Assembly (NCBI GenBank): GCA_024998685.1
Contig: JACOEH010000017.1
Coordinates: forward strand, 27,495 to 91,494
Direction of reading: 5' to 3'
Source of the DNA: Nitrospira sp.
Lineage (GTDB): Bacteria; Nitrospirota; Nitrospiria; Nitrospirales; Nitrospiraceae
Length of the DNA stretch: 64,000 bases
Part shown: positions 1 to 8,494 of the stretch, piece after piece
How the letters are laid out: each line of letters begins with the position of its first letter
Position numbering within the stretch: position 1 is the first letter of the stretch
Notes under the pieces: generated by a model
The model's database searches: none
The model's input: the letters and a program-made list of their open reading frames with translations, nothing else
What the model was told of the DNA's origin: nothing
Translations under genes and position numbers: made by a program

Positions 1-1553
1 AAAAGCCGGCCTTGGCGCTTCGTTACGATGGTCTGGCGAGAGATCTCGCGAAGGTGGCGGTCTTGGCGCTGTCGGTCACGGCGCTCATCGGCAGCGTGAT
101 GCTGACGATGTTCATCACGCTGTACCCCAGTTTTATGACGTATATGGGCGGGACGTTCAAGGGCTTCATGCCGGTCTACGCCGCCGTGTTCCTCGGGGAG
201 ACGCTGCTGCTGATCGTCTATTACTACGGTTGGAATCGGATGACGGACCGGGGCATGAAGTGGATCCACGCCGCGATCGGCATCCTAACGAACATTGTGG
301 GGACCCTGCTATTGGTGATGGTGAATGCCTGGTCGGCCTTCATGATGGCACCTGCCGGAGTGGATGCGCAGGGGCGGTTCTTGGGAAATGCCTGGCATCT
401 GCTGCACTCTGCGCTCTGGAACCCTCTGAACGTCCATCGATTCCTGGCTGACATTATGTCCGGCGGGGCGGTGGTGCTGGCCTATGCCTGTTATCGGTTT
501 TTTACCAGCAAGACCGACGAGGAGCGAGCCTATTTCGATTGGGTCGGGTATGTCTTTCTGTTTGTCACCGTCTGCGCGCTCATACCCATGCCCATTGCCG
601 GCTACTGGCTGATGAAGTCAGTGTTTGTGTTTCGCCAAACCATGGGTGTGACCATGATGGGTGGACTGCTCACGTGGCTGTTCGTGGTTCAGGCTCTCCT
701 CATCGGTGTCCTGTTCTTGGGAATCAACTACTATCTCTGGCAAAGTATGGCACGGATCAACGGGGGCGAGCGCTATCAGCCGTATTATCAATTTCTGCTG
801 GGTGTATTGATGTTGGCCCTCTTTATTTGGCTGACACCGCACACCTTGTTGATGTCTGGGAGCGAAGTGAAAGCAATGGGAGGCGCCCAGCATCCCGTCG
901 TCGGCAATTACGGAGTCATGTCGGCCAAAAATGGTGCCGTCAACATCCTGATCCTCGTCACTGCCCTCAGCTTTTTGTACTATCGCCGAGCGAATCGAAC
1001 CATGACCATTTCATGGGTCAGGACTGGAAACATGCTCATCACGGTCCTGTACGTGGTCGGCGCTTTGAACGTCATCTGGTTGTCGGTCTATGGGTTCTAC
1101 TTGCCGGCGAAAATACGCGTCGGTCTTTCATTCCCACAAGCGTTCACGACCTTGACGGTGATTGTGGCCGGCATCATCATCAACCGCTTGATGCTGAGAA
1201 GATCGACGGTTCGCGGTGCGATTCAATGGGGGAAAATTCCGGTGCGCGGCATGGTCGGATTGTTCGGGTTAGCGGCATCCTTTAGTTGGGTGATGGGGTT
1301 GATGGGGTACATTCGTTCGTCGGGACGCTTGTCTTGGCATGTCAGTGAAGTAATGGCCGACGTCTCACCATGGGCCTTCACTCCAGACCTCCAATTTGCC
1401 ACGAAAATGGTGACGCTGAACATGGTGGTATTCTGGACGGCGGTGTTTGCTTTGTTCTGGATGTGCCAGCGCGGACAGCAACCGGTGATGGATGAAGAAT
1501 TTCGAGAGAAGCAGGTTCCACTGCTTGCACCGGTTCCGTCTCAAGAAACATAG
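1..1553 (+). CDS. Cytochrome bd-like oxidase subunit, paralogue 1 (5' end outside window)
   Basis: Polytopic membrane protein closely similar along its whole visible length to the complete bd-like oxidase at 5147-7069. The TTG at 12 is not the true start: the frame is open to the window edge and the residues before it (KPALALRYDGL) match KDKALAKRYDQL inside the paralogue, so roughly 130 N-terminal residues are missing. Shared histidine-bearing motifs include WHLLHSALWNPLNVHR and LTPHTLLM. The family resembles CydA of cytochrome bd, and a bd-like protein has been proposed as terminal oxidase in Nitrospira; catalytic activity of this copy is inference. It lacks the Ala/Pro-rich tail of the second copy and ends PVPSQET. 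A DUF3047 gene follows at once. Confidence 0.8.
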   Translation, partial: KPALALRYDGLARDLAKVAVLALSVTALIGSVMLTMFITLYPSFMTYMGGTFKGFMPVYAAVFLGETLLLIVYYYGWNRMTDRGMKWIHAAIGILTNIVGTLLLVMVNAWSAFMMAPAGVDAQGRFLGNAWHLLHSALWNPLNVHRFLADIMSGGAVVLAYACYRFFTSKTDEERAYFDWVGYVFLFVTVCALIPMPIAGYWLMKSVFVFRQTMGVTMMGGLLTWLFVVQALLIGVLFLGINYYLWQSMARINGGERYQPYYQFLLGVLMLALFIWLTPHTLLMSGSEVKAMGGAQHPVVGNYGVMSAKNGAVNILILVTALSFLYYRRANRTMTISWVRTGNMLITVLYVVGALNVIWLSVYGFYLPAKIRVGLSFPQAFTTLTVIVAGIIINRLMLRRSTVRGAIQWGKIPVRGMVGLFGLAASFSWVMGLMGYIRSSGRLSWHVSEVMADVSPWAFTPDLQFATKMVTLNMVVFWTAVFALFWMCQRGQQPVMDEEFREKQVPLLAPVPSQET

Positions 1554-1569
1554 AAAGGGAATGAAGGAT

Positions 1570-2223
1570 ATGAGGTGTCGGGTTCTTCGTTGTGCGGCAG
1601 TTGTTCTCAGCCTGCCGATGAGTATTGTTATGTGGCAGCCATCCGTGTTTGCCCAAGGGCAACCGTTAGTCCTGGAGGATTTTCAAGCGAAGGAAGCGGA
1701 TGGGTTTCCTTCTCTGTGGGATCATGAGAATCAACGAAGCCAATCAAAAGGCCGGGAAGCTTATAAGGTGCGGTCCGAGAACGGAGCAAACTTTTTGTCC
1801 GCGATGGATGCAGGCCAGCGGATTAAAAAGAAGAAGATCGACTGGGATCCCAAGGCCTATCCCATCCTGACATGGCGGTGGCGCCTGAATAAGGCGGTAC
1901 CGGGAACGGAGCCTCTCGCCGCCGTCTATGCCTCGCTCGACACCGATCTCCTGTTTATTCCGGTTTTTACGAAATATGTGTGGAGCGGGTCGAAACCGGA
2001 GGGGACCGTGACGGAAGGCGGCATGTTCAGCGGCTCCGAGATCGTCGTGCAGACTGGGACAAAGGAGGTCGGACAGTGGTTTGAGGAACGGGTGAATGTG
2101 TACGAAGACTTCAAGCGAATTCATCAGCATGAGCCGGCGGAGAAGGCATGGGGAATCTCCATTATCGCGGCACCTGGTGTTGAGATCGATTTTGGTCCGC
2201 TGATTGCGACTCCCCTCAAGTAG
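1570..2223 (+). CDS. DUF3047 family exported protein
   Basis: Predicted periplasmic protein of 217 residues. The ORF track starts at 1492 inside the oxidase gene; GAAAGGGA at 1553-1560 lies nine bases before ATG 1570, which opens a clean signal peptide (basic MRCRVLR, hydrophobic core, cleavage near VFAQG). ATG 1561 is too close to that site. The body carries DUF3047 features: an early LEDFQ strand, the W-x-W run ILTWRWRLNKAVPG, and a C-terminal acidic strand near GVEIDFGPL. The family has no established biochemical role. It follows the oxidase stop by 16 bases and is probably co-transcribed. A role in oxidase assembly or the periplasmic face is only a contextual guess. Confidence 0.7.
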   Translation: MRCRVLRCAAVVLSLPMSIVMWQPSVFAQGQPLVLEDFQAKEADGFPSLWDHENQRSQSKGREAYKVRSENGANFLSAMDAGQRIKKKKIDWDPKAYPILTWRWRLNKAVPGTEPLAAVYASLDTDLLFIPVFTKYVWSGSKPEGTVTEGGMFSGSEIVVQTGTKEVGQWFEERVNVYEDFKRIHQHEPAEKAWGISIIAAPGVEIDFGPLIATPLK

Positions 2224-2275
2224 GGATGTGTCTTGCCCCGCTCTGCATATGAAACTCTGCCTCTGAAAGATCAAT

Positions 2276-2641
2276 GTGGTGGCAAGAGAAAAGGCATTTG
2301 ACATCGCACTAGGGATAACCGTGATGGGTACGGTCGGTACTCTGATCGGGATGACCATGGGTGGTGGGCTAATGCCGGTCGCCATCCTGGCGGGGATTAT
2401 TCTTGGCATCGTCATCGGCTTTCTCGGTGGACGTCGATTTCTCATCAGTATCCTGATCGGGGCGGCGCTGGGAGGCATGCTGGCCTGGATGCTGGCAGAT
2501 GTTGATTGGATCTGGGTCGGCGCAGGTGCGGGAGCCGCCATGGGTGGATTCCTTGGCGTCCAAATATCAATGTTGCTCGATGTGCGTGCCGCCAAGAAGG
2601 CGGCATCGGAAAAGGGTGAGACATCGGCATCCTATCGGTAA
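2276..2641 (+). CDS. Glycine-rich small membrane protein, unknown function
   Basis: About 121 residues with GTG start (2276, or the next codon 2279). It is almost all membrane: four hydrophobic glycine-rich stretches, for example [50 protein letters not shown] and [15 protein letters not shown], ending in a basic, Ala-rich tail. The dense small-residue spacing suggests tightly packed helices. No domain is recognised. It sits between the DUF3047 gene and two SUMF1-like genes, in the same direction and four bases before the next ORF start, so it is probably part of the oxidase-associated operon. Confidence 0.6.
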   Translation: MVAREKAFDIALGITVMGTVGTLIGMTMGGGLMPVAILAGIILGIVIGFLGGRRFLISILIGAALGGMLAWMLADVDWIWVGAGAGAAMGGFLGVQISMLLDVRAAKKAASEKGETSASYR

Positions 2642-2644
2642 TTC

Positions 2645-3583
2645 GTGCGGGTTGTAGAGGTGTCCGTGGAAAACAAGGGCGTTTTAGTCGGATCCATCGT
2701 TTTTGTGTTTGCATCGTTTTTTCTCATGATCGGCCTGCTGGCTTATGAGTCTTATAAAGCAAAGCAAATGAAACAGCTGGCCGTATCAGTGAAGTCGGAA
2801 GCTCGACCGACGGTGAGCAGTCTGTCCGTTCACGATTTCTCGATGTATAAGACAAAAATCGGAGATGAGGGTCGGGAAATGGTGCAGATCCCCGAAGGCC
2901 CTTTTACGATGGGAAGCAATGAAGGGGATCCGGATGAGGCTCCTGAGCATCAAGTGTATCTTAAGGGATTCTATCTCGACCAAAAAGAAGTCACCCAAGA
3001 GGAATATATGCGGTTCGCGAAGATGACCAAGCGCGCTATGCCGCGAATCGAGGTGTTTGACGACGATCAGTCAAAAGTTTTGAAGCCGGAATTGGCTGCC
3101 ATGAGTGTTTCCTGGGACGAGGCGACCGCCTACTGCAAGTGGGCTGGCAAGCGACTTCCGACGGAAGCGGAATGGGAGAAGGCCGGTCGTGGCGAAAGCA
3201 AAAAAAAATATCCGTGGGGGAACGAATTCGTCACCAACGCCGCCAATGTGGATGGCAGTGAGGATGGGTATAAATATCTCGCTCCCCCAGGATCCTTCGA
3301 TGCAGGACGGAGTCCCTACGGCCTGTATGACATGACGGGGAACGTAGCGGAATGGGTGGAGGATTCATACAGCGAACACTACTACCAGAAATCACCGTTT
3401 CGTGATCCCAAGGGGCCGGAGAACGCGGACCTCAAAGTTGTGCGCGGCGGCTCATGGCGGGAAACCGAACACAATGCGAGACTGTCAAAGCGATTTACGG
3501 CCAAACATTGGCGGGCGGATGTGACGATCGGCATTCGTTGCGCGAGCGATCTGGATCAAGCCGGAAGTAGTCCTGCGTCATAA
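2645..3583 (+). CDS. SUMF1/formylglycine-generating-enzyme-like domain protein, membrane-anchored (copy 1)
   Basis: One N-terminal membrane anchor (about residues 10-35) is followed by a complete FGE-sulfatase (SUMF1) fold: EMVQIPEGPFTMGS, DQKEVTQEEY, RLPTEAEWEKAGRG, DMTGNVAEWV, VVRGGSW and terminal GIRCASD. These place it in the family that includes formylglycine-generating enzyme and NirV-like proteins. The catalytic cysteine pair of true FGE is not visible; only the cysteine in GIRCA remains near the C-terminus. Sulfatase activation is therefore unlikely and a binding or assembly role is more plausible. Start is GTG 2645 or GTG 2663; neither has a strong ribosome site. A paralogue follows seven bases downstream. 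Confidence 0.75.
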   Translation: MRVVEVSVENKGVLVGSIVFVFASFFLMIGLLAYESYKAKQMKQLAVSVKSEARPTVSSLSVHDFSMYKTKIGDEGREMVQIPEGPFTMGSNEGDPDEAPEHQVYLKGFYLDQKEVTQEEYMRFAKMTKRAMPRIEVFDDDQSKVLKPELAAMSVSWDEATAYCKWAGKRLPTEAEWEKAGRGESKKKYPWGNEFVTNAANVDGSEDGYKYLAPPGSFDAGRSPYGLYDMTGNVAEWVEDSYSEHYYQKSPFRDPKGPENADLKVVRGGSWRETEHNARLSKRFTAKHWRADVTIGIRCASDLDQAGSSPAS

Positions 3584-3589
3584 GCTGGT

Positions 3590-4489
3590 ATGCTGGAAAC
3601 CAAGTTCAAGGTGGTTTTCTTGCTTGTCGTGTTGGCCTGTGCCGCTATGCCCATCGTTGCTATTTTACGAGGGACTACCCTCACGCCATATGAAGAGCCG
3701 GTGTCAGGAGCCGGTTCTGATGTTGAACCGACATCAGAGACCGCTTCTGGAGAGGAGCCTATTCAGGATGAGATGGTGACGATTCCGGCGGGGCCGTTCA
3801 TTCGTGGAACTGAGGGCGGAGGGTTCGATGAGCAACCACAGAGAACCATCTACTTGGATGCGTTTTCTATCGATCGGTATGAAGTGACGAATCATCACTA
3901 TCAGCAGTTCGTCCTGGCGACCGGCCATCGGAAGCCAGGATTACCTGCGCGTTACGCCAAGAGCGGTGGAAAGACGAAAGGAACAAATCAGCCGGTCGTC
4001 TATGTGTCGTGGGATGATGCGACGGAGTATTGCCGCTGGAAGGGGAAGCGACTTCCGACGGAAGCGGAATGGGAAAAGGCGATGCGGGGTAGTGACGGAA
4101 GGCTCTGGCCATGGGGGAACAAAGAACAGGCCAATGGCGCCAACTGGGCCCGAGTGCAGGATGGGTATGAGGTATCGGCCTCTGTGGGAAGTTTTCAGGC
4201 TGACAAAAGCCCTTATGGAGTGATGGACGGAGCGGGCAACGTCATCGAGTGGGTAAACGATTGGTATGATGAAACATACTACAAGAGTTCGTCTGAACAG
4301 AACCCACCGAGTCCTGAGTATGGTACCTATCGAGTGCTTCGTGGCGGAGGTTATACGACGACCGGAGGAGATATTCGAATCACTAGTCGAAGCAAGATGA
4401 TGCCGGATTTTCGAGATGAGACCATCGGGTTTCGCTGTGCAGTTTCGGAGACCGGAATGAATGAAGAGGGAAAGAAGAAAACGGGATGA
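3590..4489 (+). CDS. SUMF1/formylglycine-generating-enzyme-like domain protein (copy 2)
   Basis: A second SUMF1-type protein of 299 residues, tandem paralogue of 2645-3583. An N-terminal hydrophobic segment (about residues 7-27) anchors or exports it, then an acidic linker of about 30 residues precedes the domain: EMVTIPAGPFIRGT, DRYEVTNHHY, RLPTEAEWEKAMRG, DGAGNVIEWVNDWYDE, VLRGGGY and GFRCAVS. As in copy 1 the active-site cysteine pair of true FGE is not apparent. The stop is two bases from the 3' end of a convergent micro-ORF. Tandem SUMF1-like genes beside a respiratory oxidase suggest a shared role in maturation or scaffolding of the complex; that is inference. Confidence 0.75.
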   Translation: MLETKFKVVFLLVVLACAAMPIVAILRGTTLTPYEEPVSGAGSDVEPTSETASGEEPIQDEMVTIPAGPFIRGTEGGGFDEQPQRTIYLDAFSIDRYEVTNHHYQQFVLATGHRKPGLPARYAKSGGKTKGTNQPVVYVSWDDATEYCRWKGKRLPTEAEWEKAMRGSDGRLWPWGNKEQANGANWARVQDGYEVSASVGSFQADKSPYGVMDGAGNVIEWVNDWYDETYYKSSSEQNPPSPEYGTYRVLRGGGYTTTGGDIRITSRSKMMPDFRDETIGFRCAVSETGMNEEGKKKTG

Positions 4490-4491
4490 GT

Positions 4492-4596
4492 TTACAGAAA
4501 ATCAAAGTAGTAGAGAATCAAAAACACGGCCAAAATGATATTGACAACCATTCCGGCCAAAACTATAATGTCAAACACTTTTGAGTTTTTTGTCAC
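4492..4596 (-). CDS. Putative 34-residue single-span membrane micro-protein
   Basis: Too short for the ORF track. On the minus strand AGGAGA lies upstream of GTG 4596-4594, which opens 34 codons: a short polar N-terminus (MTKNSKVFD), one long hydrophobic span and the tail YYFDFL, ending TAA at 4494-4492. The good ribosome site, clean single-span topology and lack of other use for this DNA favour a real gene. It points away from the oxidase and converges on the SUMF1-like gene with a two-base gap. Role unknown; small single-helix subunits are common in terminal oxidases. Confidence 0.45.
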   Translation of the reverse strand: MTKNSKVFDIIVLAGMVVNIILAVFLILYYFDFL

Positions 4597-4728
4597 GGGT
4601 TCTCCTATTTGATTAGCCCGCAAGCGACAAAATTTGATAACACAGGATGGGATGTCTGTCAAGAAACTGTATTTTTTGGATGTCTCATGATTCTATATTC
4701 TATTTCTTGAAACAGGAGTAATGGGACG
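4597..4728. promoter_or_regulatory. Divergent intergenic region before the main oxidase genes
   Basis: About 130 bases separate two divergent micro-ORFs, so promoters in both directions are expected here. The sequence is more AT-rich than its surroundings and contains an almost uninterrupted T-run (ctgtattttttggatg). I cannot assign a confident -35/-10 pair. Confidence 0.3.
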
Positions 4729-4851
4729 ATGGCAACGGCTACACCTGACAGCGAAATAAAGATAAAAATCGGCAAGATGATTTTTTACATCACCTGTGCC
4801 GTCGGACTATGGTTTTTCTACTGGTTTGCTGGAATCCAATGTCCCTGCTGA
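4729..4851 (+). CDS. Putative 40-residue single-span membrane micro-protein upstream of oxidase
   Basis: Not on the ORF track because of its size. AGGAG at 4714-4718 precedes ATG 4729 by ten bases. The product has a polar N-terminus (MATATPDSEIKIKIGKM), one aromatic-rich span (IFYITCAVGLWFFYWFAG) and the tail IQCPC. The alternative ATG 4721 gives only 12 codons. It is followed 83 bases later by another micro-ORF and then the bd-like oxidase, all in one direction. The arrangement resembles small helper subunits such as CydX in cytochrome bd operons, though there is no sequence identity to claim. Confidence 0.55.
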   Translation: MATATPDSEIKIKIGKMIFYITCAVGLWFFYWFAGIQCPC

Positions 4852-4934
4852 GATCGTGAATCTCGCCTAAACCACAGGGCTCTGGTTCGCAGTTCAATCA
4901 ACAGATGGCCAGGTAAGCAGAGGAGAAGAGCGAA

Positions 4935-5066
4935 ATGAGTGCGTTGAATAATCCTGTCATTGCAGTGATTGTCTCTCTTGTTATTGCTGTCGGCTATTTT
5001 ACGTTTGTTGACCATTATTTAATGGATATGCAGGGGCTCGACTACTGGTACCTGTTCCGCAAGTAA
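4935..5066 (+). CDS. Putative 43-residue single-span membrane micro-protein upstream of oxidase
   Basis: Absent from the ORF track. AGGAG at 4921-4925 lies nine bases before ATG 4935. The frame encodes 43 residues: MSALNNP, a hydrophobic span (VIAVIVSLVIAVGYFTFV), then DHYLMDMQGLDYWYLFRK, an aromatic, charged tail that may contact a partner. It ends TAA 5064-5066, 80 bases before the bd-like oxidase start. Together with 4729-4851 it forms a pair of micro-genes leading into the oxidase, which is why I read both as candidate small subunits. Confidence 0.6.
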   Translation: MSALNNPVIAVIVSLVIAVGYFTFVDHYLMDMQGLDYWYLFRK

Positions 5067-5146
5067 GTCTGCGAGGTGGAGGGTAGTAGTCGGGTCATCT
5101 GGTCAGGTTGTAACTTTTAACGGAAGCGTATCTAGGGAGGTATTCC

Positions 5147-7069
5147 ATGGCTCCATTAACGGGCAAGCGCGTGTTTTCGATCATGGCGCTCTGCATGATG
5201 GTCGGCCTCCTTCTGCTCCCAATCGTCATAGCTCTACCTTCGCCGGCTATCGGTGAAGAGGCTCCTGCTGGCGATACGGCGAAGAAGGATGGAGATAAAG
5301 TTGAGAAAGGCCGGGATGTTTATTACAAGACGGAGGGTATCGTAGTCGGCGCTCCCGCTCCTAAGACCACGGATGGCCCCAAGGACTATCCACGATACAA
5401 CTTCGAAAGTCGTGTCTTGATCTGGTTTGCCAACCAACAGCATCTTTATTATGGCAGCTTCGTGTTGGCGGTCCCGATTTTCTGCATGATCATTGAATTT
5501 ATGGGCGTCGTGACCAAGGACAAGGCGCTTGCTAAGCGTTACGATCAACTGGCCTATGATTTTATTAAGATCAGTCTCACGGCCTACTCCCTCACGGCCA
5601 TTCTTGGTGGCATTCTGATATTTACGTTTCTGACTCTGTACCCGGCGTTCTTCGGGTATCTATCCAGCATATTCCGTCCAGTCATGCACATCTATGCGTT
5701 GATGTTTGTGGCTGAGAGCGGAACTCTCTATATCTATTATTATGGCTGGGACAAGATGAAGGAAGGTTTTCTGAAATGGATTCATCTGAGTATGTCGGTG
5801 GTCTTGAATATCATCGGCACGCTGCTTATGTTCCTGGCGAATTCTTGGATTGGATTCATGATGTCGCCAGCCGGTGTCGATGAGCAGGGTCGATACCTTG
5901 GAAATATCTGGCATGTGATCCATACCGCTTTGTGGAACCCGCTCAATCTTCATCGCATCCTGGGGAATATGGCGTTTGGCGGTGGAGTGGTCGCCGCTTA
6001 CGCCGCGTATAAGTTCCTGGCAGCGAAGACCGATGAAGACCGCGCACACTACGATTGGATGGGTTACATCGCAATGGCGCTTGGCGTGGCCTTCTTGATT
6101 CCGCTCCCTTTTGCCGGCTATTGGCTCATGCGTGAAGTGTATGCATACCGCCAGCAGATGGGGATCACGTTGATGGGCGGATTGCTGGCCTGGCTATTTA
6201 TTATTCAGGCTACGATGATCGGAATTCTTTTCTTAAGCTCCAACTACTACCTCTGGCAGGCAATGGGCCGCATGCGTGGTGCGGAGAAGTATCAACGATA
6301 TATTAAGTATCTCGTGTTTCTGCTCATCTGCGGATTTTTGGTTTTTATTACACCGCACACCATGGTTATGACACCGGCTGAATTGAAGGCCATGGGAGGA
6401 CAGCAGCATCCGGTGCTGGGTAACTTTGGAGTTATGTCCGCCAAGAATGGCGGCATCAATGTGATGATTACGACCACAGTGTTGAGCTTCATCTGGTACA
6501 TGCGAGGCAATAAAGTCTCGACGGTATCATGGGCGAAGTTCGGAAACATCTTCATGGGCGTATTCTTCGCCTGCGCGTACATCAACATCATCTGGCTCGC
6601 AATTTACGGGTATTATATTCCGGCGAACGTGCGGGTCGGTTTGTCTGTCCCGCAAGTGGCGACGACTTTGTCATGTCTCTTCTTTATGTTCGCGCTGAAC
6701 AGTGTGATGATGAGAGGGGCAAAGCAAATGGGGCCGATTGAGTGGGGCAAGATTTCCGTCCGCTCACAGTATGCCCTCATCATGTTGGCGACCGCGTTCA
6801 CCTGGATGATGGCATTAATGGGCTATATCCGCTCTTCCGTTCGCCTGTTCTGGCACGTTAATGAAATCATGCGGGATAACTCCCCTTGGGCCTATACTCA
6901 TACGGTGGGATTCGCCGCTAACATGATTTCTTTCAATGTGCTGTTTTTCTGGATCAGTATCCTTTTCGTCTTCTGGATGGGCAGCTTGTCGGCGAAAAAG
7001 GTTCCGGTCGAGGCAAAGGCAGGTATTCCGGGTGGTGTCCCGCAACCGGCTCCCGCTGCTGGTCGCTAA
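5147..7069 (+). CDS. Cytochrome bd-like oxidase large subunit (complete paralogue)
   Basis: Polytopic protein of 640 residues, longer than a typical CydA (about 520). ATG 5147 has GGGAGG a few bases upstream. An N-terminal hydrophobic segment and charged linker (to about residue 85) precede the CydA-like core: WFANQQHLYYGSFVLAVPIF carries a candidate heme histidine, followed by about 13 more helices with the conserved histidine motifs WHVIHTALWNPLNLHR and FITPHTMVM. Proteins of this class have been proposed as terminal oxidases of Nitrospira, which often lack classical heme-copper enzymes. The exact heme and copper set cannot be decided here. Cytochrome c genes follow, suggesting c-type cytochromes as donors rather than quinol; that is inference. 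Confidence 0.82.
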   Translation: MAPLTGKRVFSIMALCMMVGLLLLPIVIALPSPAIGEEAPAGDTAKKDGDKVEKGRDVYYKTEGIVVGAPAPKTTDGPKDYPRYNFESRVLIWFANQQHLYYGSFVLAVPIFCMIIEFMGVVTKDKALAKRYDQLAYDFIKISLTAYSLTAILGGILIFTFLTLYPAFFGYLSSIFRPVMHIYALMFVAESGTLYIYYYGWDKMKEGFLKWIHLSMSVVLNIIGTLLMFLANSWIGFMMSPAGVDEQGRYLGNIWHVIHTALWNPLNLHRILGNMAFGGGVVAAYAAYKFLAAKTDEDRAHYDWMGYIAMALGVAFLIPLPFAGYWLMREVYAYRQQMGITLMGGLLAWLFIIQATMIGILFLSSNYYLWQAMGRMRGAEKYQRYIKYLVFLLICGFLVFITPHTMVMTPAELKAMGGQQHPVLGNFGVMSAKNGGINVMITTTVLSFIWYMRGNKVSTVSWAKFGNIFMGVFFACAYINIIWLAIYGYYIPANVRVGLSVPQVATTLSCLFFMFALNSVMMRGAKQMGPIEWGKISVRSQYALIMLATAFTWMMALMGYIRSSVRLFWHVNEIMRDNSPWAYTHTVGFAANMISFNVLFFWISILFVFWMGSLSAKKVPVEAKAGIPGGVPQPAPAAGR

Positions 7070-7097
7070 TTAATGTTTATTAAAGTTTGCTCAAATG

Positions 7098-7121
7098 GCG
7101 AGGGAAGTTCTCTTCCCTCGC
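7098..7121 (+). promoter_or_regulatory. Intercistronic stem-loop
   Basis: A perfect nine-base stem GCGAGGGAA/TTCCCTCGC with a six-base loop sits between the oxidase stop and the next cytochrome gene. No T-run follows, so it is not a canonical terminator. It may protect the upstream mRNA or adjust the ratio of oxidase to cytochromes. The next gene's AGGAGG site begins just after it. Confidence 0.5.
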
Positions 7122-7144
7122 TGTAGCTGTAGGAGGTCAGGACC

Positions 7145-8452
7145 TTGGGTAACTTGATTGCTGAAACGCTCTCGTCAAGTTGGATGGCTTTGGCCATCCT
7201 TGCAGGTCTGATGGTCTATTTTCAGGTGTCTATCAGCGATCCTGCTGCAAAAAAGCGCGCGGTGTTCAAGACATTCATCGGGATTGTTTCTTGCTTCTTT
7301 TTGTTCATGGCAATCGTCAATTACAAAACGAATTTTTATGGCGAAAGCCGTTTGCTGCCGGTGTCTCTTGTGACGATTACGGTGACGACCTTCGTCATGG
7401 CGTTGTACTTTACCAATCTCAGTGCAATGTTGAAGGTCGGCGGGTTTATGTTTTTCGTGGCCGCATTCCTTTCGGGCTATGGGAACTGGCTTCCGCAGGT
7501 CGAAGGTGGGTTTCCGCCCGTAGAAGAGAAGAAAACGTGGGATTCGATGTCTCCGCAACAGCTGGCTGATGAAGGTGAGAAGATTATCTTTGGAGGTGTC
7601 GGGAAAAACAAGGAACAGGGCGCAATCGGCAAGGGGCAATGTCCCCTCTGCCACGCATTCCATGCGGGCATGCTCGGGGAGCGGGCACCTAACCTATTGG
7701 GACTTCCCACTCGGGGGAAGGAGCGGTTGGATGATCCCAAATACTCCAAAGGTAACCCATCCAAGCGTGAATACGAAGTCAAGGAAGCTTTCGCTGGCTC
7801 TGGAACTGCAGAAAACTCACAAGAGTACATTGCGGAATCGCATGCTTGTCCGAGCTGTTATGTGGTTTCAGGGTATGGCGTGAAGGGGACGAATGACAAG
7901 CAAAGTCCGATGCCTGCTATTCATAAACCGCCGATTTCACTCAGTCTTCAAGAGCTTGCAGCTGTAGACACATGGATGTATGTGCGTGAGGGAATAGAGC
8001 CTCCCCCCTTTGAAGAGATCGTAAAGTCATACGAAAAGTTCATCCCGGAAGCCGATCGTCCTAAGATGGCCGAGGATAAGCCCGCAGGAGCTACTTCGTT
8101 GATGGCTGATGGGTCGGAACCGGTCGATCAGATTTTTGCTAAAGCACAGTGCGTGTCATGCCATACGATTCCGGGAATCCCTGGAGCCATGGGTACCATT
8201 GGTCCCAAACTTGAAGAGGGCACAACTGCTGCCCAACGCATAAAGGACCCTACGTATAAGGGCACGGCAAAATCACCTGCCGAATACATTATGGAATCTA
8301 TTGTGGATCCCAGCGCCTATGTTGTAAAGCCTTTCCCGGATAATACGATGCCGAAAGTCTTTGGGCAAAAGTTGAGCGCGGGTGCGTTGAAAAAGATTGT
8401 CGATTATTTGTCGCAGGTGAAGGCCGGAGCGCCGCCACCAAAGATTTCATAG
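7145..8452 (+). CDS. Membrane-anchored diheme cytochrome c
   Basis: A protein of 435 residues from TTG 7145, backed by AGGAGG about eight bases upstream. Three to four helices occupy the first 120 residues. The periplasmic part has two class I cytochrome c domains, each with one heme site: CPLCH (about residue 165) and CVSCH (about residue 338). Each domain has a matching Met-side half, EYIAESHACPSCYVV and EYIMESIVDPSAYVV. CPSCY therefore aligns with DPSAY and is not a lost heme site. It probably shuttles electrons to the adjacent bd-like oxidase. Confidence 0.8.
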   Translation: MGNLIAETLSSSWMALAILAGLMVYFQVSISDPAAKKRAVFKTFIGIVSCFFLFMAIVNYKTNFYGESRLLPVSLVTITVTTFVMALYFTNLSAMLKVGGFMFFVAAFLSGYGNWLPQVEGGFPPVEEKKTWDSMSPQQLADEGEKIIFGGVGKNKEQGAIGKGQCPLCHAFHAGMLGERAPNLLGLPTRGKERLDDPKYSKGNPSKREYEVKEAFAGSGTAENSQEYIAESHACPSCYVVSGYGVKGTNDKQSPMPAIHKPPISLSLQELAAVDTWMYVREGIEPPPFEEIVKSYEKFIPEADRPKMAEDKPAGATSLMADGSEPVDQIFAKAQCVSCHTIPGIPGAMGTIGPKLEEGTTAAQRIKDPTYKGTAKSPAEYIMESIVDPSAYVVKPFPDNTMPKVFGQKLSAGALKKIVDYLSQVKAGAPPPKIS

Positions 8453-8494
8453 CCTCCAGCTGCCTGTTACGCAGAGAGTAAAGGGAGTTTTCCA

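Noticed and set aside
12-14. TTG at 12 as the true start of the first oxidase gene
   Set aside because: The frame is open to the window edge and upstream residues match the interior of the paralogue at 5147-7069.
7845-7870. CPSCY as a degenerate heme c motif (His changed to Tyr)
   Set aside because: It aligns with DPSAYVV in the Met-side half of the second domain of the same protein, so it was never a CxxCH site.
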